Source: Paenibacillus tyrphae (GTDB lineage Bacteria > Bacillota > Bacilli > Paenibacillales > NBRC-103111). From it: DNA of 64,000 nucleotides. Below the pieces are notes generated by a model. It was given only the letters and a program-made list of their open reading frames with translations. It was not told where the DNA came from and ran no database searches. The DNA lies in assembly GCF_024158745.1 (NCBI RefSeq), contig NZ_JAMZAW010000027.1:38772-102771 (forward strand), written 5' to 3'. Position numbers and translations under genes: made by a program. Position 1 is the stretch's first letter; each line of letters opens with the position of its first letter. Of the stretch, positions 8,266-16,552 are shown one piece after another.

Positions 8266-9144
8266 ATGGAACTTCTTCAACTGCAATATTTTCTCGCGGT
8301 CGCTCGATTGGAACATGTGACCGAAGCTGCACGAAGTCTGCACGTTACTCAATCGTCACTAAGCAAAACGATTCAACGCCTGGAGGAGGATCTGGGGGTC
8401 CCTTTATTCGATCGAACAGGGAGGAAGCTGCGATTGAATGAGTTCGGAAGCAGATTTCTTCGCCGTGCGGAAAGGGCTTTGTTTGAATTGGAACAAGGGA
8501 AGCAGGAGCTTAGCGATTTGTCCAGCCCCGAACATGGCACAATCGAATTGGCGGTGACCAACGCAAGCAAGCTGCCCTATATCCTTCGAGAGTTTCGGAA
8601 AAAGCATCCCCATATCCAATTTCATGTGCAAATGCTGACCACGCAAGAAATGATAACGCTTCTCCATCGTGGTGAGGTCGATTTCTGCTTGTCCTCGCCC
8701 CCTATGCAAGAGGATGACATCGAATGTCAAATCGTGTTCGTCGACCCCATCCTTGTAGCTGTTCCAAAGGGGCATCGGCTGGCAGACCGAAGCAGCGTAT
8801 CCTTGACAGAACTTCAGGATGAACGGTTTGTCGGTGTAAGGAGAGGCTACCTTACTCGCGATTTAGTAGATTCCGTATGCTTATCGGCTGGATTTGCACC
8901 TAAATATGTATATGAGGGAAACGAACCTGCGAGGCTAAGTGCTTTTGTGGAAGCCGGAATTGGGATTGCCTTCATACCAAGCACGGCGATGAATTCACGG
9001 GAACATATCCACTATCTTCAAGTAGAGGGGCACCAATTGGTACGGGAGATTGCTTTATTATGGCACAGAAATCGGTACATTTCGCGGGCCGCTTTGGAAT
9101 TCCGCGAGGTCGTTGTACAATATTTTGAGGCACTATCCAAATAG
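8266..9144 (+). CDS. LysR family transcriptional regulator
   Basis: 292 residues. N-terminal winged helix MELLQLQYFLAVARLEHVTEAARSL / TQSSLSKTIQRLEEDLG is canonical, followed by the periplasmic-binding-like effector domain. I chose ATG 8266 rather than the in-frame ATG 8248 because the family starts with MELxQLxYF and GGGGGG (8253-8258) precedes it. Divergent from the MFS pump gene, which it probably regulates; effector unknown. Confidence 0.93.
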   Translation: MELLQLQYFLAVARLEHVTEAARSLHVTQSSLSKTIQRLEEDLGVPLFDRTGRKLRLNEFGSRFLRRAERALFELEQGKQELSDLSSPEHGTIELAVTNASKLPYILREFRKKHPHIQFHVQMLTTQEMITLLHRGEVDFCLSSPPMQEDDIECQIVFVDPILVAVPKGHRLADRSSVSLTELQDERFVGVRRGYLTRDLVDSVCLSAGFAPKYVYEGNEPARLSAFVEAGIGIAFIPSTAMNSREHIHYLQVEGHQLVREIALLWHRNRYISRAALEFREVVVQYFEALSK

Positions 9145-9190
9145 ACCATTTAATCGTGCTGCACCACTAATATGCCGAGGAGAGACTGTC

Positions 9191-12100
9191 ATGACGGAAA
9201 ATAGCAACGTGTTTCATCCACCCTATGTCGTACGTTTTCCATTCGAAAAATTGCGCGGGCTACGTAATGCGTTGATCGACGTTAACGGAAATCTTGTTCG
9301 CGAGCCGAATTTGCTTAAAGTACATAACTTTACTCCAAATGGTAAGGGGGGGTACATTACCGCTGCTCAGGACCTAAACGAAAAATGGGGGTATCTGGAT
9401 CAAAACGGCAGATGGTTGATCGAGCCGATTTTGGAGGATGCGCGTATTTTTGGCGAGGAGGGTATGGCCAGATTCAAAAAAGAAGGGCTATGGGGCTATG
9501 TAGACTTAAACGGGGAGATCAAAATCCAACCCCAGTTTGAGGATGCGCTACCATTTAACGCAGGCTTGGCTGCGGTTCGATGGCACAATGGTTATGCTTA
9601 TATCAATGGTACGGGGCAAGTCGTCATCGAGGGGCCGTTTGCCGAGGCAGGTTTCTTTTCGCCGATCGGGCTGGCTGCCGTGAAAAAGCAAGGGAGCTCC
9701 GCTTGTGGGATTATCAATATGAAAGGTGAAATGGTGATTGCCCCACAATTTGCGGATGTCAGCATGTATACAAGCGATGGCATAGCCCCTGCAAGGAAAG
9801 GTAAACTATGGGGATTGATCGATACGCAAGGCGAATGGATCGTGCAGCCGACCTATTCACGTATCGAAGAGTTCAATGAAGAGGGGCTCGCTTTTTTCAG
9901 TGATTATACCGATATGATGAACATAAGAAAGGGTTATCTCAATACAAAGGGCGAAGTGGTCGTCGAGGGAACGTCGATCTCGGACCAAATGGTGTGCGGG
10001 CTGGTAAAAGAAGATGTGCCTTATGGCGGAGGTATCGGCTTCTTCGATCGTACCGGTACGATGGTGATTCCGCCACAATACGCTTGGGCCGATCCTTTTC
10101 ATGAGTGTGGCGCCAGTGTCGTTCTTCTCAAGGATAAATGGGGGATTCTTACGATGGACGGCCAATTCCGGGAGATGCCTTATGTGGAGCCGCTGACGGA
10201 TCATGAAGGCTGGGTGCTGGGCTTTTATGGCGGCAAGGGAATGGCTCCGTTTCTTATCGGGCAGGGTGAAGTCGTCTACGTGGACGCGGCTGGAAGGGAA
10301 GTTTGCAGACTGCGGGTAGAGGAGACGGAGAATCCGCAGGAGCGTGTATTGCGACTTCTCAATGCCGAGGGAAGAATCGTATGGCAAAACGAAGGGGAGC
10401 AGGATACATTTTGTGTGGAGAGTCCGTTTTTGTGCAAGCAGCCTGCCCAGCATTTTGAGGATATCCAGTATTGGAAGGGAGATATTACGGCTGCCGCGCA
10501 AGCCCTCTTGGATGCGGAACCTAGAGATTTTTATCCCTATGGCCAGTATGAACGGGATGTGTACGATCTATCGGAAGAGGATGAAGATGAGATCGACGAG
10601 TATAAAAAAAGAGGCGCGATAGAGGTCCTGGCAGGCACCTATGTGAGCGAGGAGCATTATGGGCATTACCCTTTTCTCGGAGAATGGGAAAGAAAGACGT
10701 TTGAACAGTATTTTACAGCGATCGCTGACCGTCTTTCCGATTCTTTTGGCGACCCGCTGCCCGATGCGTCCATCATGCTGCGCTGGGGCGATAACAACAT
10801 TAGCAAAGTATGGGAAGTGAACGGCAAGTATCTGGTGCTGGAATGGTTCACTGAATATGGGGATGGCGATTTTGTCCACCGGCTGTGGCTTGCTGCAGGA
10901 TGCAAAGAGGATTTGGAATACGATGAGGAGGATGACGAGAGCGAATACGGTACAAACGAGGAAGAAACCCAAGAAAATGACAAGACCTTCGATCTCGATC
11001 AGTTTGAGAAGCTGGTGAAAGAGGCAGAGGCTCATATGGATGCGGGGGAACATGAGGAAGTTCTGGATTTGGCGTTCCAAATGGAGGAGCTCGCCTCAGA
11101 TTCCACGGATGTGGATGTCACGGACATGAGCTGGATCTATGACTGCAAGCGGAATGCGCTGTATTCATTGGGGCGGGTAGAAGAAGCGCTCGAGACCTGC
11201 CGCGAAGCGACTGCCTATATCTCCCCGAGGATGTTGTTCAACTACCGGCCGGAGCCCCGCCAAACGCTGCGCGCTTGCCATAATATGCTCGCACGGGAGC
11301 TAATGGAGCACGCCGCATCCAAAGAAGAATGCCTGACAGCCTGGGAACATGTAAAGGCTTGTTTCAAAACGGTGAAACCGAACGAGGGTGAAGCGGTACT
11401 TGAATATTTCTATGACACCCGAGCGCTTGTGCTGCTGAAGTTGAGTGAGTTTGATCCCACTGAGCAAGCGAAGGCATTTGCATTTCTTCAGCGGATGCAG
11501 ACCATGGGGTCACCGTATCTGAGAGACGAGCCTCGACTGGCAAAAGCGATAAACTCAGTAGAGTATCAGGCCTTTTTGAAAAGCAGCCATGAAGTCGATC
11601 GAGAATATGTACAGGCACCTGCTCAGGAAACCGCTATGGAGGCAGTGACCCGGTACCACAAGGCATACGAAACATTTAGCCAATTCAACTCGCAAGTGGA
11701 AAAGGAATTCGGGCCCATTCTCTCCCTTTCGTTTAGGGAGGAAATGATTGCGAAAGCTGAAGAGGAATTAGGGTTTGCCTTGCCGGATGCACTTCGTCAA
11801 TTTATGCTGGTGCCTGGCCTTGTACACGGGCTATATCCGGAACTTGTGCCCCCTATGAAAATTCAAGGGATGTTTTCGCTAATCAGTGATGTGTGGGGAG
11901 TGCGCCGGGAGTTCGAGGAGCGTTTGACGCAGAAAGAATTGTACTGGCTGGAGGTTCATTGTCAGATCTGCGGCTTGTCGCAGATGGACGACCATAGTCA
12001 AGAGTATATGTACTTTACTCCCGGAAAAGGGTTTGGCACTTTTATCTACACTCGGGATGATTGGGATAAATTTGAAGCGGATGTGCTCAGACCGCTGCTG

Positions 12101-12208
12101 GTGCAAGAGATTCCCGTTGAGACGTTTGACCAGGTGTTTTCCCGAAAGGTGACCGATCAGATTAAGCGGATGATTGAGGTTAGCAGAAACCCTGGTGCAA
12201 TGCACTGA
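9191..12208 (+). CDS. Large WG-repeat protein with TPR-like and SMI1/KNR4 (SUKH)-like C-terminal domain
   Basis: 1005 residues, start ATG 9191 behind GAGGAGA. Residues ~45-345 hold about eight WG repeats (KWGYLDQNGRWLIEP, LWGYVDLNGEIKIQP, ACGIINMKGEMVIAP, LWGLIDTQGEWIVQP, GIGFFDRTGTMVIPP, KWGILTMDGQF and two weaker ones). An acidic linker follows (EEDEDEIDEY; later EYDEEDDESEYGTNEEE). Residues ~600-800 are helical and TPR-like (VEEALETCREATAYI). The C terminus (~870-985) has the SUKH pattern: an initial helix ending EELGFALPDALRQFML, then GMFSL, then a final FGTFIYTRDDWDKFEADV strand/helix. SUKH domains often act as immunity or protein-interaction modules. No signal peptide. The combination is unusual; function unknown. 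Confidence 0.82.
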   Translation: MTENSNVFHPPYVVRFPFEKLRGLRNALIDVNGNLVREPNLLKVHNFTPNGKGGYITAAQDLNEKWGYLDQNGRWLIEPILEDARIFGEEGMARFKKEGLWGYVDLNGEIKIQPQFEDALPFNAGLAAVRWHNGYAYINGTGQVVIEGPFAEAGFFSPIGLAAVKKQGSSACGIINMKGEMVIAPQFADVSMYTSDGIAPARKGKLWGLIDTQGEWIVQPTYSRIEEFNEEGLAFFSDYTDMMNIRKGYLNTKGEVVVEGTSISDQMVCGLVKEDVPYGGGIGFFDRTGTMVIPPQYAWADPFHECGASVVLLKDKWGILTMDGQFREMPYVEPLTDHEGWVLGFYGGKGMAPFLIGQGEVVYVDAAGREVCRLRVEETENPQERVLRLLNAEGRIVWQNEGEQDTFCVESPFLCKQPAQHFEDIQYWKGDITAAAQALLDAEPRDFYPYGQYERDVYDLSEEDEDEIDEYKKRGAIEVLAGTYVSEEHYGHYPFLGEWERKTFEQYFTAIADRLSDSFGDPLPDASIMLRWGDNNISKVWEVNGKYLVLEWFTEYGDGDFVHRLWLAAGCKEDLEYDEEDDESEYGTNEEETQENDKTFDLDQFEKLVKEAEAHMDAGEHEEVLDLAFQMEELASDSTDVDVTDMSWIYDCKRNALYSLGRVEEALETCREATAYISPRMLFNYRPEPRQTLRACHNMLARELMEHAASKEECLTAWEHVKACFKTVKPNEGEAVLEYFYDTRALVLLKLSEFDPTEQAKAFAFLQRMQTMGSPYLRDEPRLAKAINSVEYQAFLKSSHEVDREYVQAPAQETAMEAVTRYHKAYETFSQFNSQVEKEFGPILSLSFREEMIAKAEEELGFALPDALRQFMLVPGLVHGLYPELVPPMKIQGMFSLISDVWGVRREFEERLTQKELYWLEVHCQICGLSQMDDHSQEYMYFTPGKGFGTFIYTRDDWDKFEADVLRPLLVQEIPVETFDQVFSRKVTDQIKRMIEVSRNPGAMH

Positions 12209-12291
12209 TCGTATCCCCTCTAAGTAGACCGTAAAGGATAAGTCCTTACTGTTTGCTTGGAGGGGATTTTCTGTCCTGTCAAATGAAAGTA

Positions 12292-12320
12292 TTGACATTA
12301 CTACGAAAACGTATTAAATT
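12292..12320 (+). promoter_or_regulatory. Putative promoter with operator in the spacer
   Basis: -35 TTGACA at 12292-12297 and a weak -10 TAAATT at 12315-12320, spacing 17. The palindrome 12302-12313 sits exactly between the two, a classic repressor position. Confidence 0.55.
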
Positions 12321-12391
12321 GAGTTCAGACATATATTACGATTTCGTAGTAAATCGGACTTTCTTTTTTACACATTTACTACGAATTCGTA
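12302..12391. repeat. Three copies of a 12-bp palindrome (TACGAWWWCGTA-type operators)
   Basis: TACGAAAACGTA (12302-12313), TACGATTTCGTA (12337-12348) and TACGAATTCGTA (12380-12391). The third is a perfect palindrome; the outer five bases of each half-site are identical in all three. They lie only in the promoter/leader region of the membrane-protein gene at 12431, so a repressor binding three sites is likely. No regulator gene is adjacent. Confidence 0.7.
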
Positions 12392-12430
12392 CTAAAAGAA
12401 CTGTGGGCATAAAAAAGGAGGGGGATTTAC

Positions 12431-12817
12431 ATGGATTGGCAAGACGCAGCCTTGGTGATAGCTGGGCTTATCGGAAGTGGCGTGGCGGTGATTCACGGGA
12501 GTCTGACCCAACGGCTCATGATCAGGCCGTTGGCGAAGTCTGCTCTAGCCGACGAGCTAACGTTAGTCAAAAAGCTCGTGCCGTCACTCTTGCAATTCAG
12601 TACGTTCAACTGGTTTCTCGGCGGTCTAGCCTTGATCGCTTCTGCGCTCTGGTTCGAGCAGGACGTAAGGCTTGCGATTAGCCTGCTCGTCGGCAGTTCC
12701 TACCTGTATGGCGCTCTCGTCAACCTTTTGGCGTCACGCGGCCGTCATCCCGGCTGGATGCTTTACGCGGTTGCGCTCGGCTTGATCGCCTTCGGCGTCA
12801 GCGGATCCGGCGGTTGA
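12431..12817 (+). CDS. Small four-helix integral membrane protein, unknown function
   Basis: 128 residues, start ATG 12431 with AAGGAGGGGG upstream. Four hydrophobic segments: residues ~5-25, ~52-72, ~78-98 and ~107-124. I do not recognise the family with certainty; proteins of this size behind TetR/MarR operators are often annotated only as membrane protein. The three upstream palindromes indicate tight control by a repressor encoded elsewhere. Confidence 0.75.
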   Translation: MDWQDAALVIAGLIGSGVAVIHGSLTQRLMIRPLAKSALADELTLVKKLVPSLLQFSTFNWFLGGLALIASALWFEQDVRLAISLLVGSSYLYGALVNLLASRGRHPGWMLYAVALGLIAFGVSGSGG

Positions 12818-12937
12818 GGCGACTTTTGATGAGAAGGGAGGGAAGGACGACCCGGGCTTCGCCATATTGATCCGACAGCTTGCCTGTTACGAGGCGAATG
12901 ACCATAAGTGATGCGGAACAAGCGAGGAAGAGTCCGG

Positions 12938-12993
12938 GGCACCGAGATCGATTTCCGCCAAGAATCGATTTATCCCTTATTCTCGGTGCTTCC
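12938..12993. terminator. Inverted repeat between convergent genes, possible terminator
   Basis: Arms GCACCGAGA (12939-12947) and TCTCGGTGC with inner AATCGATTT pairings; lies between the membrane-protein gene and the oppositely oriented DJ-1 gene at 13030. No clear U-tract. Confidence 0.4.
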
Positions 12994-13029
12994 CAGAGCT
13001 GTGCAAATCAGTGAAGCATATTGGGTTCC

Positions 13030-13839
13030 TTACATAGCAGCAGCCGGTTGTACTTCTTTAGAAGCTTCCTGACTCGTCGTAAAGTCGATCGGCGTAACGC
13101 CTTCCGCTCGCCACACCGTGCCTCTTCGCTCGTACTCGAATAACTTTTCGACGGCATTCGCGATTTGAGGCCCTAGCTCACGCTCAACCAAATACAAGGC
13201 CACGTCAAGTCCTGAAGTCACGCCTCCGCCGCTCACGAGGCGAGGACCGTCTACAACGACTCTTGCCTCAACCGGAATTGCGCCGGCGGCTTTTAACGCA
13301 GCCATGCCCATATGGTTTGTTACGGCATGTCTATCTTTCAACAAACCTTTTATAGCAAGCAGTAAGGAGCCTCCACATACGGTAGCCACAGTGACTTCCT
13401 TATTGTCAACAGCTTGCTTCATCAAATCCGGTAAGCCTGTCTTCATGGCCTGCCCTAATATATTCGGGATGGCATCTTCCGAATTTCCCGCCGGCTTACC
13501 CGCAGCTCCAGGCACCAAAATAATTCCCGGACGATTCGGATCTAATGCCGCTTGCGCTTCGAGGGCGGGCCCATTCATACCGCTCGGGACAGAACGCTTG
13601 CCTTCTGCGGATACCATTTCCAGCGTAACAGCTCCTCCCGAGTACATTCCCGCAGCAGCGAATACTTCATATGGCGCCAAGGCGTCCATCAGATCGAAAC
13701 CATCGAATAAAACGATTTGAACATGCACACTTTTGTCCTTGGACGTATCATGATTCCCGCTTGTTTGCGCATTTGCCGCAGGGGCAACCAGACTTAGCAC
13801 TAGGACAAGCGACAGGAGCAATCCAAAAAAATTTTTCAT
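13030..13839 (-). CDS. Secreted DJ-1/PfpI family protein (isonitrile-hydratase-like)
   Basis: 269 residues. N terminus MKNFFGLLLSLVLVLSLVAPAANAQT is a clear Sec signal peptide with an AxA cleavage site, so the protein is exported. The rest is a DJ-1/PfpI fold: VQIVLFDGFDLMDALAPYEVF at the start, the nucleophile-elbow Cys in TVATVCGGSLLLA and GGGVTSGLDVALYLVER. Homology is closest to the AraC-associated/isonitrile-hydratase branch. It is a paralogue of the gene at 14580-15614, and both lie on the same strand flanking a DUF2306 gene. Enzymatic activity is unknown; export is unusual for this family. Confidence 0.88.
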   Translation of the reverse strand: MKNFFGLLLSLVLVLSLVAPAANAQTSGNHDTSKDKSVHVQIVLFDGFDLMDALAPYEVFAAAGMYSGGAVTLEMVSAEGKRSVPSGMNGPALEAQAALDPNRPGIILVPGAAGKPAGNSEDAIPNILGQAMKTGLPDLMKQAVDNKEVTVATVCGGSLLLAIKGLLKDRHAVTNHMGMAALKAAGAIPVEARVVVDGPRLVSGGGVTSGLDVALYLVERELGPQIANAVEKLFEYERRGTVWRAEGVTPIDFTTSQEASKEVQPAAAM

Positions 13840-13878
13840 CCTTAACCATTCCTTTCGCTTGGAGGTGGGTGGACTACC

Positions 13879-14529
13879 TCATTTATGGGGAACCGCAGCT
13901 TCTCCGGATGAACCGTTCATTCTAATGATGACGTCAGGAATGACCAGCAGAAGCACAATGGAGCCGTAAACGCCAATGGTATAGCTGGTAGCGTAAGCAA
14001 GACCGAAACCCTGATGAAACAGGAAGGTGATAAGATGAATGAACAAGTTCGTAAAACAAAAAGCGTAGCTTCGGATCATCCAGTTTCGGTGCTGGATGAT
14101 CCGTTTCATTTTGATTTGGACGAGCGCCATGATAGTGATAAACAGCCATATAATATTCAGTGCATTGAACCCCATACTGCTTATTTTTCCTCCGGTGGCG
14201 TAAGGCGCCATGTATCCGGAAGTCAGCACGACAAGAAGTACGGACACGAAGTAAACGTAGCCGTTGATGCGATGGAACTTGCGGTTTTTTTCCAAGATTC
14301 GGTTGGAAAAGTTGAGCAGCCCCGCCGCCATGGCGATGCAGGCAAATGCAACATGAACGTACATCACATTTAACCAAACCGGGAGATTAAGCTCCCGCTT
14401 GAGTCCGGTTTTATGGCTTAAAAAACCCTCGGCTCCGGGATCGATGATATAATTGTCCACCAAGGCGTAGAGGATAAATAAAATCGTGACACAGGCCAAA
14501 AGGCCGGATAATATGTTCCGTTTCTTCAT
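13879..14529 (-). CDS. DUF2306 membrane protein
   Basis: 216 residues with six to seven hydrophobic segments. The RKFHRINGYVYFVSVLLVVLTSGYMAPYA stretch with conserved His residues and HRNWMIRSYAFCFTNLFIHL further on are typical of DUF2306 proteins. Same strand as the two DJ-1 genes; 39 bp separate its stop from the start of the next DJ-1 gene downstream. Function unknown; the histidines could bind haem or metal, but that is only a family-level guess. Confidence 0.82.
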   Translation of the reverse strand: MKKRNILSGLLACVTILFILYALVDNYIIDPGAEGFLSHKTGLKRELNLPVWLNVMYVHVAFACIAMAAGLLNFSNRILEKNRKFHRINGYVYFVSVLLVVLTSGYMAPYATGGKISSMGFNALNIIWLFITIMALVQIKMKRIIQHRNWMIRSYAFCFTNLFIHLITFLFHQGFGLAYATSYTIGVYGSIVLLLVIPDVIIRMNGSSGEAAVPHK

Positions 14530-14579
14530 GTGATCCGAACCCCCGCGGCTCCATATTTATGACCAATACACAGTTCCGG

Positions 14580-15614
14580 TCAGGAAACGCGATTTCCTGT
14601 TAATTTGGATGCCGGCAGCATGCCAGCCTTGGCGATTCCGGTCATGCGATCTCCGTCAGCGGCAACTTCGAATTTCAGATTCAAGCGCATCGGTTTCGTG
14701 ATTTGCAGCGACCAAGTAAGCTTGTTATCCAGAAGGACGGGGTTCAACAACGCTACCGTCTCATTCCCTTGAGTGGCCTTACCTTGGATCACCCCATTCC
14801 TTGTTGAGATGGAGAGCTTAACCTGCAGTTTCCCAACTGGCGTAGCGATTGTCGTATCCCAATCGCCTTCGAAGACGGATGCCTCTGTGAGTTTGTTATC
14901 CGGAGTACCATAAATCATGGGTGCTTTGTCCGCCGCGATGTTCGATTCGTCGCCTGTCCATGTTTTTGGACGGACAGGTGCCATTCCTGCTGCTCTCCAA
15001 ACCGTCCCCCTCCGTTCAAATTCAAACAACTGTTCTACGGCGTGAGCGATACGCGGTCCAAGCTCACGTTCCACTAGATACAGCGCTACATCGAGTCCCG
15101 AAGTTACGCCGCCGCCGCTAACCAAGTTGCCATCGTCCACGACGCGCGCCGAGACGGGAATGGCTCCGGTTGCTTCAAGTACATTCATGCCCAGATGATG
15201 TGTTACCGCCGGTCTGCCTTCCAAGAGCCCTCCCATGGCCAGCAGCAGGGAGCCGCCACATACAGTGGCGACTACGATGTCTTTTTGCCCGAGTGCCTGC
15301 CTAATCATATCGGTCAATTCCGTGTTCATGGCCCGGGCCAGAATAGCCGGTATGGAATCGGGGCCATCTCCTTCAACGTCACCCGCTGCGCCGGGCACGA
15401 GAATGATACCCGCACGTTCCGGCTTCAATCTGCCGCTTGCTTCAATTTTTAATCCATTGATGCCGCTAGTCACGGCCTTCGGCCCTTCGGCGGTGACGAA
15501 TTCTACGCTTAACGCGTTTTCAGCATTCATCGCAGCGGCGCAAAAAACTTCGTAAGGTGCAATGGCATCCAGAAGGTCGAAGCCGTCAAAAAGTACAATT
15601 TGAACCGTTAACAT
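14580..15614 (-). CDS. DJ-1/PfpI family protein with extra C-terminal beta domain
   Basis: About 344 residues from ATG 15614 (MLTVQIVLFDGFDLLDAIAPYEVF); an in-frame ATG at 15665 would add 17 residues but has no ribosome binding site before it. The DJ-1 domain (~1-205) has Cys in VATVCGGSLLLAMGG and the same GGGVTSGLDVALYLVEREL segment as the gene at 13030. A C-terminal ~100-residue domain (WDTTIATPVGKLQVKLSIST ... MTGIAKAGMLPASKL) is absent from that paralogue and looks like a small beta-barrel. No signal peptide. Divergent from the two-component operon starting at 15865. Confidence 0.85.
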   Translation of the reverse strand: MLTVQIVLFDGFDLLDAIAPYEVFCAAAMNAENALSVEFVTAEGPKAVTSGINGLKIEASGRLKPERAGIILVPGAAGDVEGDGPDSIPAILARAMNTELTDMIRQALGQKDIVVATVCGGSLLLAMGGLLEGRPAVTHHLGMNVLEATGAIPVSARVVDDGNLVSGGGVTSGLDVALYLVERELGPRIAHAVEQLFEFERRGTVWRAAGMAPVRPKTWTGDESNIAADKAPMIYGTPDNKLTEASVFEGDWDTTIATPVGKLQVKLSISTRNGVIQGKATQGNETVALLNPVLLDNKLTWSLQITKPMRLNLKFEVAADGDRMTGIAKAGMLPASKLTGNRVS

Positions 15615-15864
15615 CAGTAAATCTTCATCCTCCTCGTATTCAAAGTAGTTGAATACCTCCTTCATCCGTTTGTTTCTGCGTAGGACGATTATTACCCGCG
15701 GTATTTGCCGTCCGTGTTCGCAAGAAGAAGTTTAACAAATGAATATCTCAAACGAAGCTGTAAAAAGGTAACAAAACAATAACAATCGATCACAAATCAG
15801 GTGGTTACGTTAGTTTCTTGCGGGAAACATGATAAACTGGAATTCAAACAAAGGTGGGATATTC

Positions 15865-16551
15865 ATGAGCGAAGCAAATACGATACTGGTTGTGGACGAT
15901 GATCCAAGTATTGTCGAACTATTGAGTGACTTTTTAGAGTATGAAAACTTTCACGTGATAACCGCTTGTGATACCGCTCAAGCGTGGGCCGTGTTCCAGC
16001 AGAATTCCATTCATTGTATTATTCTTGACATCATGATGCCGGGACAAAACGGATTTGAGTTATGTCGCCGGATTCGGGAGGAAAGCAACGTTCCGATCCT
16101 TTTCTTGAGCGCACGCAGCGATGATGTGGACAAGATTCGAGGGTTGACGCTCGGCGGCGATGATTATATCGTCAAATCCGCTTCACCCGGCGAGATCATA
16201 GCCAGGGTAAAAGCGGTATTGCGGCGTTCCGCTTCTTCGCATCAAACGGAGGGAAGGATCCTGGATTTTGGCCGCATCAAGCTAAATCTGTCCACAAGAG
16301 AAGTGACAGTGGATGGGAGGAATGTAACGCTCACGCCGAGGGAATACGAGTTGCTGCGATTATTTGCCGAACATCCCAGACATGTTTTTACCTATCAACA
16401 ATTACTTGCAAAATTTTGGGATGGGGTAGGCGATAAGCATACGATCCGGGTGCATCTCGGTCGACTTCGCGAAAAAATCGAAACCGATCCGAACCATCCA
16501 CAATACCTGGTTAATGTATGGGGAGTAGGGTATCGCTTCGAGGGAGGATAA
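15865..16551 (+). CDS. OmpR/PhoB family response regulator
   Basis: 228 residues from ATG 15865 (GGTGGG upstream); the in-frame ATG at 15829 is poorer. Receiver domain: acidic pair in VVDDDPS, phospho-acceptor Asp55 in ILDIMMPG, switch Ser in LFLSAR, and the invariant Lys in GGDDYIVKSASPGE, where the usual KP is KS. C-terminal winged helix ends HTIRVHLGRLREKIE...NVWGVGYRFEGG. Its stop is 1 bp from the sensor kinase start, so they form an operon. Probably controls the divergent DJ-1/DUF2306 genes. Confidence 0.93.
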   Translation: MSEANTILVVDDDPSIVELLSDFLEYENFHVITACDTAQAWAVFQQNSIHCIILDIMMPGQNGFELCRRIREESNVPILFLSARSDDVDKIRGLTLGGDDYIVKSASPGEIIARVKAVLRRSASSHQTEGRILDFGRIKLNLSTREVTVDGRNVTLTPREYELLRLFAEHPRHVFTYQQLLAKFWDGVGDKHTIRVHLGRLREKIETDPNHPQYLVNVWGVGYRFEGG

Positions 16552-16552
16552 C

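Noticed and set aside
12253..12681. 142-codon ORF overlapping the small membrane protein gene
   Set aside because: Runs through the promoter and three operator palindromes; the shorter ORF from 12431 has the ribosome binding site and hydrophobic pattern.
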